NCBI GenBank assembly: GCA_900546065.1
Contig: URBK01000012.1
Span: forward strand, 1-64,000
Direction: 5' to 3'
Length of the DNA: 64,000 nt
Source of the DNA: an uncultured Alistipes sp.
GTDB taxonomy: Bacteria; Bacteroidota; Bacteroidia; Bacteroidales; Rikenellaceae
The notes beneath the pieces are model-generated. The model saw only the letters and a list, made by a program, of their open reading frames with translations, was not told where the DNA came from and ran no database searches. Positions 34,132 through 42,688 of the stretch are shown here, one piece after another. The translations under genes were made by a program, and so were the position numbers. Positions within the stretch are counted from its first letter, which is position 1, and each line of letters begins with the position of its first letter.

Positions 34132-35361
34132 ATGACCAAAGAACAACTATACGCCGAAGCCCTCCGCTACCACACCGAAGGACAGCCGGGCAAGATCGAG
34201 ATCCGCCCCACCAAACCCCACGCAACGCAATACGACCTCTCGCTGGCATACTCGCCGGGCGTGGCGGCGCCGTCGCTCGCCATAGCGTCCGCCCCCGCCC
34301 TCAGCTACGAATATACGGGTCGCGGAAATCTCGTAGCCGTCATCAGCAACGGCACGGCAGTTCTGGGTCTGGGCAACATAGGCCCCTTGGCGGCAAAGCC
34401 CGTAATGGAGGGCAAATGCCTCCTTTTCAAGGCAATGGCCGGTATCGACGCATTCGATATCGAGGTCGACGCCTCGACGCCCGACCAGTTTGTCGAGTGC
34501 GTGCGCCGCATAGCCCCCACATTCGGAGGCATCAACCTTGAGGATATCAAGGCTCCCGAGTGCTTCGAGATCGAACGCCGTCTTGTGGAGGCGCTCGACA
34601 TACCCGTCATGCATGACGACCAGCACGGTACGGCCATAATCATCTCGGCAGCCATGATCAACGCCGCATACTGCACGGGCAAGGACCTCAAATCGCTGCG
34701 CGTGGTCGTGAGCGGCGCCGGCGCCGCAGCCATAGCTGCCGTGCACATGTTCTTGGAGCTCGGACTCAAACGTGAGAATATCGTCCTTAACGACAGCCAC
34801 GGCATCGTCTCGGCCGAACGAAAGGACCTCACGGCCGAAAAACGTGAATTCGCCACTACGCGCCACATCGCATCAATGGCCGAGGCGCTCGTCGATGCCG
34901 ATGTCTTCCTCGGGGTATCAAAACCCGGCGTGCTGACGGCAGAGATGATACGCACGATGGCACCCCACCCCATAATACTCGCTCTGGCCAACCCCGATCC
35001 CGAGATCACGCGCGACGAGGCCCTCTCGGCCCGCAAAGACGTAATCTACGCCTCGGGCCGCTCGGATACGCCCAATCAGGTGAACAACCTGCTCTGCTTC
35101 CCCTATATGTTCCGCGGAGCGCTCGACGTGCGCGCACGCCGCATAACCGAGCAGATGAAGATCGCCGCAGCCCACGCTCTCGCACAACTCGCACGCGAAG
35201 AGGTACCGCAGCAGGTGCGCGAACTGCTCGGCCGCGAGGACTTGGCGTTCGGGCCCGACTACATCATCCCCTCGCCCTTCGACCCGCGTCTGCGCGAGAT
35301 CATCCCCGCAGCCGTAGCAAAGGCAGCCATCGAGTCGGGAGTGGCACCAAGACCCGAATAA
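34132..35361 (+). CDS. maeB: NAD(P)-dependent malic enzyme, short form
   Basis: A 409-residue cytosolic enzyme that decarboxylates malate to pyruvate. LSLAYSPGVAAPSLAI is the family N-terminal motif, GLGNIGPLAAKPVMEGKCLLF and IDAFDIEVD follow, VMHDDQHGTAII contains metal-ligand acids, and VVVSGAGAAAIAAVHMF is the dinucleotide-binding loop. Many MaeB proteins, including those common in Bacteroides, carry a C-terminal phosphotransacetylase-like domain and reach about 760 residues; this one ends cleanly after the catalytic part. A terminator follows. Cofactor preference is not readable. Confidence 0.93.
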   Translation: MTKEQLYAEALRYHTEGQPGKIEIRPTKPHATQYDLSLAYSPGVAAPSLAIASAPALSYEYTGRGNLVAVISNGTAVLGLGNIGPLAAKPVMEGKCLLFKAMAGIDAFDIEVDASTPDQFVECVRRIAPTFGGINLEDIKAPECFEIERRLVEALDIPVMHDDQHGTAIIISAAMINAAYCTGKDLKSLRVVVSGAGAAAIAAVHMFLELGLKRENIVLNDSHGIVSAERKDLTAEKREFATTRHIASMAEALVDADVFLGVSKPGVLTAEMIRTMAPHPIILALANPDPEITRDEALSARKDVIYASGRSDTPNQVNNLLCFPYMFRGALDVRARRITEQMKIAAAHALAQLAREEVPQQVRELLGREDLAFGPDYIIPSPFDPRLREIIPAAVAKAAIESGVAPRPE

Positions 35362-35385
35362 CCCAATCAAACATGAATAAAGTTT

Positions 35386-35414
35386 CGGCGGCCTGAAATT
35401 CAGACCGCTTTTTT
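35386..35414 (+). terminator. Terminator after maeB
   Basis: GCGG-C-CTG / CAG-A-CCGC stem with loop AAATT, followed by TTTTTT. Confidence 0.7.
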
Positions 35415-35490
35415 ATTTCCCACCCGCCGTATATTGCATTATTATAAGTATCTTGCTATATTCGAACACACCAACCAAAAATCCATTGCC

Positions 35491-36267
35491 ATGAAAAGAC
35501 CGTACATCACCCTTACGCTTCTTGCCGCCCTCGCCGCCATATCGACAACATCATGCGGCCGCCACACGGATCCAGCCGTCATAGGCTCTGCCGACGGCCC
35601 GACGCAGATAACCGTTAACGACGACACAAAAGCCAAAGAGGGTATCATTGGATCAGCGGACGGCCCGACGGCCATATATGTCACTGACAAGGATAAGGAT
35701 AATATCGACAATCCGGCCGCGATGGAGTCCCTTCTTGCCGCAAAAGGCCGGCAACTGATCGGACAGATGGGCCAACTCGCCCGCAGCAAGGAGTATGTAT
35801 CGATGATGACCTCATCACAACCCATCCAGAACGAGATCTCCTTGATATCTGCCGCCGACTATACCACTCCGAAAGAGATATTTATTATCGACGGCAAGAG
35901 TTTCGAGACCGACACTTTGGATTTTGTCCATAAGCACATCGTGGAGCGCGCCATACGCTCAGCGGCTGCCATGATAAACGGACTCAACGGCACGCAACCG
36001 TTATCCGCGACATCTATCCTGCAGGTGGACGATACGCTCCTCTGCCCCATCCTTAAACATACGATAATAATGTTATTCGCATACGACGCTCCGTACAGCG
36101 CCCTCGTCACATACCGCCCTGCCGAGGACGGCACCGTCGCCGCCGTCGCCTCGTTTGTGAAGTTCCCCGCGTCGGGAACCGCGTCGGTATCGCACTATGT
36201 AGCCGAAGTCATAGGGTCTGCCATAGGATCTGAAGAGATCACCGTCCGCAGCATCGACATTCCATAA
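35491..36267 (+). CDS. Lipoprotein with two OadB-like SADGPT repeats
   Basis: A 258-residue lipoprotein, start ATG 35491, signal MKRPYITLTLLAALAAISTTSC with lipid anchor Cys22. The mature N-terminus holds two copies of one motif, IGSADGPTQITV (31-42) and [14 protein letters not shown] (52-65). The second is almost the same as [15 protein letters not shown] in the integral-membrane decarboxylase subunit encoded next door at 36341-37657, where this motif belongs to the conserved sodium-site region. The remaining 190 residues are a soluble domain I do not recognise (KEIFIIDGKSFETDTLDFVH...). The gene converges with the decarboxylase operon. A role beside the sodium pump is inference from motif and position only. 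Confidence 0.75.
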   Translation: MKRPYITLTLLAALAAISTTSCGRHTDPAVIGSADGPTQITVNDDTKAKEGIIGSADGPTAIYVTDKDKDNIDNPAAMESLLAAKGRQLIGQMGQLARSKEYVSMMTSSQPIQNEISLISAADYTTPKEIFIIDGKSFETDTLDFVHKHIVERAIRSAAAMINGLNGTQPLSATSILQVDDTLLCPILKHTIIMLFAYDAPYSALVTYRPAEDGTVAAVASFVKFPASGTASVSHYVAEVIGSAIGSEEITVRSIDIP

Positions 36268-36289
36268 TCCGCCTTCACCGACAAAACAA

Positions 36290-36322
36290 AAAAAGGCCCG
36301 ACCTGTGAAGGTCGGGCCTTGA
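36290..36322. terminator. Bidirectional terminator
   Basis: AAGGCCCGACC / GGTCGGGCCTT, 11-base perfect stem with loop TGTGA, preceded by an A run and serving both convergent genes. Confidence 0.85.
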
Positions 36323-36340
36323 CGTTATTGAGCGTTCACA

Positions 36341-37657
36341 CTATCCGAGGAACGAGAGCAGGATACCGGCAGCAACGGCCGAGCCGATCACACCTGCCAC
36401 ATTCGGGCCCATGGCGTGCATGAGCAGGAAGTTGGCGGGGTTCTCCGACTGACCGACCTTCTGCGATACGCGTGCGGCCATAGGCACGGCCGACACACCT
36501 GCAGAACCGATCAGCGGGTTGATCTTCTCCTTGCTGAAAATGTTGATGATCTTTGCCAGAATCACACCGCCCGCGGTACCGAGGCCGAATGCCGTAACAC
36601 CCAGCACGAGGATGCCCAGCGTCTGCCAGTTGAGGAAGGCGTCGGCTGTGGCCGTAGCACCCACCGATATACCGAGGAAAATGGTCACGATGTTCATCAA
36701 CTCATTCTGGACAGTCTTGCTCAAGCGCTCCACGACACCGCACTCCTTCATCAAGTTACCCAGCATGAGGCTGCCGATCAGAGGCGCAGCCGAAGGCAGG
36801 AGCAGCGAGATGATGATCGTAAGCACGATCGGGAAGAGGATCTTCTCGGTCTTAGATACGGGACGCAGCTGCTTCATCACGATCTTGCGCTCCTCCTTCG
36901 TGGTGAGGGCCTTCATGATGGGAGGCTGGATCACCGGCACGAGTGCCATGTAAGAGTATGCGGCAACGGCGATGGGACCAAGAAGATGGGGAGCCAGCTT
37001 CGAGGTGAGGTAGATGGCCGTGGGGCCGTCAGCACCACCGATGATACCCGTCGAGGCAGCCTCGGCGGGGGTGAAGCCCAAAGCCGTAGCGCCGAGATAG
37101 GTGGCAAAGATACCCAACTGCGCTGCCGCGCCGAGCAGCAGGCTCTTGGGGTTGGCGATCAGAGGGCCGAAGTCGGTCATGGCACCAACGCCCACGAAGA
37201 TCAAGCAGGGATATATACCGAGCTTGACACCCAGATAGAGGTAATCCACAAGTCCGGCCAGAGAGTCGAAGCCCTGCCAGTGGACATGGCCGCCGGCAAA
37301 AAGTTCCGAATGGTACATACCGGCGCCGGGCAGATTCGTAAGGATCATACCGAACGCAATGGGCAGCAGCAACAGCGGCTCATACTGCTTGACAATGGCC
37401 AGATAGAGCAGCACACAGGCTATGACCAGCATGACGATGAAACGCCAATCCTGCACAAGGCCGACAAAACCCATGCTCTGCACAAAGTTCAACAGCGACT
37501 CGCCGATCTGAATATCGGCATCAGCCGCCTGCTCTGTGGTCGGCGTCACGGCGACCGTACCGTCCTGCTGCGCCGAGGCCGAACCCCACGCCTGCACGGT
37601 AAGGCCGACTGCCGCCACAGCCAGCAACATAAACAGGTATTTCTTAATGTTCTTCAT
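36341..37657 (-). CDS. mmdB: Sodium-pumping decarboxylase, beta subunit
   Basis: A 438-residue integral membrane protein with 9-11 predicted helices, the carboxybiotin decarboxylase and sodium channel of the methylmalonyl-CoA/oxaloacetate decarboxylase family. [20 protein letters not shown] (about 202-221) is the conserved region with the functional Asp, and [19 protein letters not shown] is a second conserved segment. The N-terminus carries an extra signal-like helix and linker (about 1-55) before the family core. A TTG at 37666 is an alternative start. Last gene of the operon mce-mmdA-D-C-B; the bidirectional terminator follows. Confidence 0.95.
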   Translation of the reverse strand: MKNIKKYLFMLLAVAAVGLTVQAWGSASAQQDGTVAVTPTTEQAADADIQIGESLLNFVQSMGFVGLVQDWRFIVMLVIACVLLYLAIVKQYEPLLLLPIAFGMILTNLPGAGMYHSELFAGGHVHWQGFDSLAGLVDYLYLGVKLGIYPCLIFVGVGAMTDFGPLIANPKSLLLGAAAQLGIFATYLGATALGFTPAEAASTGIIGGADGPTAIYLTSKLAPHLLGPIAVAAYSYMALVPVIQPPIMKALTTKEERKIVMKQLRPVSKTEKILFPIVLTIIISLLLPSAAPLIGSLMLGNLMKECGVVERLSKTVQNELMNIVTIFLGISVGATATADAFLNWQTLGILVLGVTAFGLGTAGGVILAKIINIFSKEKINPLIGSAGVSAVPMAARVSQKVGQSENPANFLLMHAMGPNVAGVIGSAVAAGILLSFLG

Positions 37658-37677
37658 CTGTAGCAAGGTTTAACGGA

Positions 37678-38103
37678 TTAAGCCAAATCGACGAGCGCAT
37701 CGCCTTGCTGTACGGCCTGACCAGCCGATACGTGTACAGCCTTCACCGTACCGTCGGCCGGAGCCATAACTTCGTTCTCCATCTTCATCGCCTCGATGAT
37801 GATGAGCGTATCGCCGGCCTTGACTGCATCGCCGGCCTTGACATTGACCGAGATAATACTGCCCGGCAGGGGCGACGTGATCGAATTGGCCGAAGCCGCC
37901 TTGGGAGCCGCTGCAGGAGCTGCGGCCTGCGTCGCGGGCGCGTGCTTGGGCGTGGGAAGGTGAGGCATCGCTACGCTCTCGGCGCGCTCAACCTCCACGA
38001 CATACTTCTTGCCGTTGAGTTCCACTTCGGCCACATTGTGCTCCTTCTCTGCCACCGTAGCCTCGTACTTGGTTCCGTTTATGCTGAATTTAAGTTTTTG
38101 CAT
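37678..38103 (-). CDS. mmdC: Biotin carboxyl carrier subunit (gamma)
   Basis: A 141-residue biotin protein. The N-terminal 60 residues form a small beta-domain (KLKFSINGTKYEATVAEKEH), then an Ala/Pro-rich swinging linker (KHAPATQAAAPAAAPKAA), then the biotinyl domain with EAMKMENE, whose Lys is biotinylated. It shuttles carboxyl groups from the alpha subunit to the membrane beta subunit. The frame opens at 38151, but the ATG at 38103 fits the family start and lies 11 bases after the previous stop. Confidence 0.95.
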   Translation of the reverse strand: MQKLKFSINGTKYEATVAEKEHNVAEVELNGKKYVVEVERAESVAMPHLPTPKHAPATQAAAPAAAPKAASANSITSPLPGSIISVNVKAGDAVKAGDTLIIIEAMKMENEVMAPADGTVKAVHVSAGQAVQQGDALVDLA

Positions 38104-38114
38104 CTCGTTTTCAA

Positions 38115-38423
38115 TTAAAATGATACATTGTCTTCTTGGCTCAATATCCAATAGGGGGAATCCTCGCGCTTGATGGTAAGCACGTCGCTCTCCTCGTCAT
38201 GAACGTCGTAATACAGGTGCAGTGCAAAAGCCACGGCAGCCATCTCCTCGTCGCGCGATTCCGCGACGGGGGCCTCTGCCGGCTGCTGCACGGGCTTGCT
38301 GGCGAAGATCATGCCGAAGAGCTTGATAATGCCGATGAGCAGCAGCAGTACGACGAATACGAGTGCGAAACCAATCACCGTGATGATCAGAGCATTTCCC
38401 CAGTTTATCGCTAACATTGTCAT
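38115..38423 (-). CDS. mmdD: Decarboxylase small membrane subunit (OadG/MmdD type)
   Basis: A 102-residue protein with one N-terminal membrane helix (LIITVIGFALVFVVLLLLIGII) followed by a cytoplasmic tail. This is the layout of the OadG/delta subunit, which holds alpha and beta together. The tail is Glu-rich (AESRDEEMAAVAFALHLYYD) and ends ILSQEDNVSF. Position between mmdA and the biotin carrier supports the call. Confidence 0.88.
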   Translation of the reverse strand: MTMLAINWGNALIITVIGFALVFVVLLLLIGIIKLFGMIFASKPVQQPAEAPVAESRDEEMAAVAFALHLYYDVHDEESDVLTIKREDSPYWILSQEDNVSF

Positions 38424-38440
38424 AATCGGAATCTGTTAAA

Positions 38441-40006
38441 TTACAACGGAATGTTGCAGTGTTTCTTGTTGGGATTGTGCGTACGCTTGTTACGCAGCGA
38501 CTCCAGAGCGCGGATCACGCGGAAACGCGTATTGCGTGGCTCGATAACGTCGTCGATGTAACCGTAGCGGGCAGCGTTGTAGGGGTTCGAGAACTTGTCC
38601 TTGTACTCCTGCTCGAGCTTCTCGACATACTTGGCCTTCTCCTCGGGATCGGTGATGGCGGCCAGCTCCTTGGCGTGGAGCACCTCAACGGCGCCGCTAG
38701 CACCCATGACGGCGATCTCGGCCGTAGGCCAAGCGTAGTTGATGTCGCCGCGGATGTGCTTCGACGACATGACGATGTATGCACCGCCGTAAGCCTTGCG
38801 CAGCGTAACGGTAACCTTAGGCACCGTAGCCTCGCAATATGCGAAGAGCAGCTTTGCGCCGTGGGTGATAACACCCCCGTACTCCTGAGCCGTACCCGGC
38901 AGGAAGCCCGGAACGTCAACCAACGTTACGATAGGAATATTGAACGCGTCGCAGAAACGTACGAAACGTGCGGCCTTGCGGCTGGCATTGATATCGAGCA
39001 CACCGGCCATGAAGTTGGGCTGGTTGGCGATGATACCCACGCTCTGGCCGTTGAAGCGGGCGAAGCAGGTGATGATGTTCTTTGCGAACGAAGCGGCACT
39101 CTCCAGATACTCGCCGTTGTCGACGATGGCACGAATAACGTCGTACATGTCGTAGGGCTTGTTCGGATGGTCGGGGATGATCTCGTTGAGCGTATCCTCC
39201 TTGCGGGCGATATCGTCCGTGCAGGGAACCTCGGGAGCGCTCTCCAGATTGTTCTGGGGCATATACGACAGCAGGTCGCGGATCAGGGCTATACCCTCCT
39301 CCTCGGTATCGACGGCAAACTGCGCAACACCGCTCTTGGTGGTGTGCATCGTGGCGCCTCCGAGCTGCTCCTGCGTTACGTCCTCACCCGTTACGGTCTT
39401 CACGACCTTCGGGCCCGTGAGGAACATGTACGAGGTCTCGCGGCGCATGATGATGAAGTCGGTCAGGGCCGGAGAATAGACGGCACCGCCGGCGCAGGGA
39501 CCGAAGATAGCCGAGATCTGCGGGATCATACCCGACGCCATCACGTTACGCATGAAGATGTTGGCATATCCTGCCAGAGCGTTCACGCCCTCCTGAATGC
39601 GGGCGCCGCCCGAGTCGTTCAGACCGATGCAGGGTGCACCGTTGCGCATGGCCATATCCATCACCTTGCAGATCTTCTCCGCCATAGATATAGACAGCGA
39701 GCCGGCCGTAACCGTGAAATCCTGTGCGAAGACATATACCAGACGGCCCTCGATGGTACCGTAACCTGTTACCACGCCGTCGCCGAAGGTATGTTTCTTC
39801 TCCATACCGAAATCATAGCAGCGGTGCGTGACGAACATATCGAACTCCTCGAAGCTGCCCTCGTCCAGAAGCATATGAATACGCTCGCGGGCCGTGTACT
39901 TGCCCTTCGAATGCTGTTTCTCGATAGCCTTCTCACCGCCGCCCAAACGGGCCACCTCACGATTCTCGATCAGATTCGCTACCTGTTGTTTTTGAATTTC
40001 GCTCAT
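38441..40006 (-). CDS. mmdA: Methylmalonyl-CoA decarboxylase/carboxyltransferase, alpha subunit
   Basis: A 521-residue carboxyltransferase of the propionyl-CoA carboxylase beta type. [19 protein letters not shown] is the typical N-terminus, [17 protein letters not shown] and [21 protein letters not shown] [17 protein letters not shown] form the two crotonase-like halves, and [16 protein letters not shown] is the C-terminal signature. It transfers the carboxyl of methylmalonyl-CoA to biotin, releasing propionyl-CoA. Context with beta, biotin and small membrane subunits points to the sodium-pumping decarboxylase rather than a plain carboxylase. Confidence 0.95.
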   Translation of the reverse strand: MSEIQKQQVANLIENREVARLGGGEKAIEKQHSKGKYTARERIHMLLDEGSFEEFDMFVTHRCYDFGMEKKHTFGDGVVTGYGTIEGRLVYVFAQDFTVTAGSLSISMAEKICKVMDMAMRNGAPCIGLNDSGGARIQEGVNALAGYANIFMRNVMASGMIPQISAIFGPCAGGAVYSPALTDFIIMRRETSYMFLTGPKVVKTVTGEDVTQEQLGGATMHTTKSGVAQFAVDTEEEGIALIRDLLSYMPQNNLESAPEVPCTDDIARKEDTLNEIIPDHPNKPYDMYDVIRAIVDNGEYLESAASFAKNIITCFARFNGQSVGIIANQPNFMAGVLDINASRKAARFVRFCDAFNIPIVTLVDVPGFLPGTAQEYGGVITHGAKLLFAYCEATVPKVTVTLRKAYGGAYIVMSSKHIRGDINYAWPTAEIAVMGASGAVEVLHAKELAAITDPEEKAKYVEKLEQEYKDKFSNPYNAARYGYIDDVIEPRNTRFRVIRALESLRNKRTHNPNKKHCNIPL

Positions 40007-40034
40007 AGAACTGTTATGCTTATTTATAGTATGA

Positions 40035-40448
40035 TTATTTCTTGTTCTTGTCCTCGCACAGCTCGGTCAGGATACCCTGCGTCGACTTCGGGTGCAGGAA
40101 TGCTATGGTCAGGCCCTCGGCGCCCTTGCGCGGAGTCTTGTCTATAAGGCGCAGGCCCTTGGCCTCGGCGTCGGCCAGCTGCTCCTCGATATTCTCGCAT
40201 GCCAGAGCCATGTGGTGAATGCCCTCGCCGCGCTTCTCGATATACTTTGCGATGGTCGACTCGTCCGACGTGGGCTCCAGAAGTTCGATCTTCGTCTGGC
40301 CCAGTTTGAAGAAGGCGGTCTTCACCTTCTGGTCGGCCACCTCCTCGATGGCGTAGCACTTCAGGCCCAATACATTCTCCCAATACGGAATAGCCTCTTC
40401 GAGGCTCTTCACAGCAATGCCAAGATGCTCAATGTGTGAAACTTTCAT
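40035..40448 (-). CDS. mce: Methylmalonyl-CoA epimerase
   Basis: A 137-residue VOC-fold enzyme that interconverts (R)- and (S)-methylmalonyl-Co[21 protein letters not shown] holds the first metal His, QTKIELLEP an acidic ligand, [14 protein letters not shown] the second His, and QGILTELCE the last Glu. It supplies the isomer used by the decarboxylase encoded immediately downstream. First gene of the operon. Confidence 0.96.
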   Translation of the reverse strand: MKVSHIEHLGIAVKSLEEAIPYWENVLGLKCYAIEEVADQKVKTAFFKLGQTKIELLEPTSDESTIAKYIEKRGEGIHHMALACENIEEQLADAEAKGLRLIDKTPRKGAEGLTIAFLHPKSTQGILTELCEDKNKK

Positions 40449-40523
40449 AATTGTAAAGTTTAGTGATTATAGAATTTTCGGTTATGTTTTTTTTCGATTC
40501 GTTTCATTTCGCACAAAACAGTA

Positions 40524-40552
40524 CAAAGATATAAGTAATATCTTGAATAAAG
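40524..40552 (-). promoter_or_regulatory. Promoter of the mce-mmd operon
   Basis: Minus strand TATCTTTG (40531 to 40524) is a perfect -7 box; TTTC lies 20 bases upstream. The transcript has a leader of about 70 bases rich in A. Confidence 0.55.
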
Positions 40553-40778
40553 AAATATTTTAATTGCTTTTAGACGACCCAAAAGTCTTTTTGATACATT
40601 TCGGGCCATTTCGGGACAAGGTTCCGGCGGCTGCGCGAACCGGCCCCAAAACCGTTCTCGACACGTCCCGCAGGCCTCCGCCGCGCAGCCTCGCCGCGGT
40701 AGGCCGCGGATTGTCGCCAAAGGTTTGTTTCTTTGTATGAAAGTTGCTAAATTCGCTCCGAGAAAAGAGATATACCGC
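40553..40778. other. Divergent intergenic region
   Basis: Contains several GC-rich self-complementary stretches (CCGGCGGCTGCGCGAACCGG, CCGCGGTAGGCCGCGG). It may hold the plus-strand promoter (TTTCTTTG near 40728), but no consensus -7 box is evident. No gene is seen. Confidence 0.4.
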
Positions 40779-41288
40779 ATGAGCAAAAAGATACTCACGA
40801 CACTGCTGCTGATACTTGCGGCAACGGCCCTGAGAGCCGAGAACATCGTCATCGGCGAACCCGTGCCAAAGATACACGTACGCCAGTGGCTGATGGATTT
40901 CCGGCCCGCGCCGGCCGACTATACATGCATCGTCTTCTACCACTCTGAAAGTCCGATGTGCCGGCGTGCGCTCCCCGTCATAAAACGCGTCATCGACCAC
41001 TTCGACGGCCGCATGAACGCCGTCATCGTGACCAAGGAGGATTACGACGCGGCTGGCGTGACCCTTACCGAGCATCTCGACGACCTCATAGGCGTGGCCT
41101 TCGACGAAGACTGCAGGACGTTCCGCTACTTTCTGGTCAACTATATACCATATTGTGTGGTATGCGACCACAAGCGTCGCGCCGTATGGTGCGGCAATGC
41201 GGCCAATCTGGATGAGAAGACCCTCGAGAAACTGATCAATGCCTCAAAGGTCAAATATAAAAGCAAAAACAAGAACAAGAAGAAGTAA
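40779..41288 (+). CDS. Exported thioredoxin-fold protein with one active-site Cys
   Basis: A 169-residue protein with signal MSKKILTTLLLILAATALRA (ATG 40779). The mature part reads CIVFYHSESPMCRRALPVIK, a strand and helix start where thioredoxins have WCxxC; only the first Cys is kept (MCRRA). YIPYCVVCD supplies a cis-Pro-like loop, and the tail is a Lys/Asn-rich run. It looks like a TlpA-type protein without dithiol chemistry, so peroxidase-like or binding roles are possible. The next gene, meaB, starts eight bases after its stop, so the two are probably cotranscribed, with no evident functional link. Confidence 0.7.
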   Translation: MSKKILTTLLLILAATALRAENIVIGEPVPKIHVRQWLMDFRPAPADYTCIVFYHSESPMCRRALPVIKRVIDHFDGRMNAVIVTKEDYDAAGVTLTEHLDDLIGVAFDEDCRTFRYFLVNYIPYCVVCDHKRRAVWCGNAANLDEKTLEKLINASKVKYKSKNKNKKK

Positions 41289-41295
41289 CCCAACC

Positions 41296-42420
41296 ATGAC
41301 ATCGTATTCAAAGATAGAACACTTCGAAAAGGAGTATGCCGACACGCACCACGACACGGCACTGAACGTCACCGAGGGTGTTGCCGACCAGCCCATCGTC
41401 AATCCCCATTTCGTGCGCAAGCGCCGCCGCACCTTCTCGACGGATGAATATGTCGATGGTATTCTGCGCGGCGACATAACGATCCTCTCGCAGGCCATAA
41501 CCCTCATCGAGAGCAACAAGCCCGAGCACTACGATCAGGCGCAGCAGATCATCGAGCGATGCCTGCCCCACGCCGGGCGGTCGGTGCGCATCGGCATCAC
41601 GGGCGTTCCGGGTGCCGGCAAGTCGACATTCATCGAGGCCGTGGGCAACATGGTCGTATCGCTGCACCACCGTCTGGCGGTGCTGGCCATCGACCCCAGC
41701 TCGGAGCGCAGCGGCGGTTCGATCCTCGGTGACAAGACCCGCATGGAGAGCATATCGTCCAATCCCGATATCTTCATCCGCCCCTCACCTTCGGCCGGGT
41801 CCCTCGGAGGCGTGGCACGCAAGACACGTGAGACCATCGTGCTGTGCGAGGCGGCCGGCTTCGACGTCATCTTCATCGAGACGGTCGGCGTGGGACAGTC
41901 CGAAACGGCCGTACACTCGATGGTCGACATGTTCATGCTGTTGCAGATATCCGGTGCGGGAGACGAGCTGCAGGGCATCAAGCGCGGAATCATGGAGATG
42001 GCCGACATGATGGTCATAACCAAGGCCGACGGCGAGAACCGCCAGAAGGCGGAGTTGGCGCGGGCACAGTTCCAGAGCGCGCTGCACCTCTTCCCCATGC
42101 CCGAATCGGGATGGCGGCCCAAGGTCTACACCTGCTCGGCCGTGGCAGAGACAGGGCTTGAGGAGGTGTGGAAAGGTGTCGAGGAGTTCCTCGACCACAT
42201 AGAGTCCAACGGATACTTCCAGTCGAACCGCAACCGACAGAACAAATACTGGATGTACGAGAGCATCAATGACGCCCTCAAGGATAGCTTCTACCGCGAT
42301 CCGGCCGTGGCCGCACATCTGGCCGACGTTGAGCAGCGCGTCCTCGACGCCAAGCTCAGCTCCTTCATCGCCGCCAAGGAACTGCTCGACATCTATTTCG
42401 ACGACTGCCGCCGCGGCTGA
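41296..42420 (+). CDS. meaB: Methylmalonyl-CoA mutase-associated GTPase MeaB
   Basis: A 374-residue G3E-type GTPase that protects and reloads the B12-dependent methylmalonyl-CoA mutase. P-loop GVPGAGKS (103-110), IDPSSERSGGSILGDKTRM, the switch region IETVGVGQSE, and ITKADGEN for guanine recognition are all present. A C-terminal dimerisation arm follows. The mutase genes themselves are not in the window, but the epimerase and decarboxylase of the same succinate-propionate route are encoded divergently, 0.8 kb away. Confidence 0.95.
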   Translation: MTSYSKIEHFEKEYADTHHDTALNVTEGVADQPIVNPHFVRKRRRTFSTDEYVDGILRGDITILSQAITLIESNKPEHYDQAQQIIERCLPHAGRSVRIGITGVPGAGKSTFIEAVGNMVVSLHHRLAVLAIDPSSERSGGSILGDKTRMESISSNPDIFIRPSPSAGSLGGVARKTRETIVLCEAAGFDVIFIETVGVGQSETAVHSMVDMFMLLQISGAGDELQGIKRGIMEMADMMVITKADGENRQKAELARAQFQSALHLFPMPESGWRPKVYTCSAVAETGLEEVWKGVEEFLDHIESNGYFQSNRNRQNKYWMYESINDALKDSFYRDPAVAAHLADVEQRVLDAKLSSFIAAKELLDIYFDDCRRG

Positions 42421-42468
42421 TCCTCTCCACGGCAAAGGCCGCAGCACCGGCATCAATGCAATATTATC

Positions 42469-42503
42469 GACACCCGTATCGGAAATCCCGATGCGGGTGT
42501 CAA
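42469..42503 (+). terminator. Hairpin after meaB
   Basis: GACACCCGTATCGG / CCGATGCGGGTGTC stem with one mismatch and a short AAAT loop. The T run behind it is weak (CAATTTC). Confidence 0.55.
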
Positions 42504-42646
42504 TTTCAAATACGGCGGTCTCGACAAGGCTTCGGATTACGGGCAAAAAGTGCTTCGATTTGCAACATACTACATAATTATGCGCAAAAACAGCCGTATA
42601 AATGAAATACGGCAGGCATAATGCGCATTTTTATGGTATTTATCAC

Positions 42647-42654
42647 TACATTTG
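42647..42654 (+). promoter_or_regulatory. -7 box upstream of tnaA
   Basis: TACATTTG 35 bases before the ATG at 42689. The -33 position has no TTTG. Upstream are ATTATGCGCAAAAA (about 42573) and TAATGCGCATTTTTATGG (about 42619), an inverted pair of TGCGCA elements that could bind an activator. Confidence 0.4.
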
Positions 42655-42688
42655 AAATCGAAACCTTAAACGGAACCCCTTATCTGCT

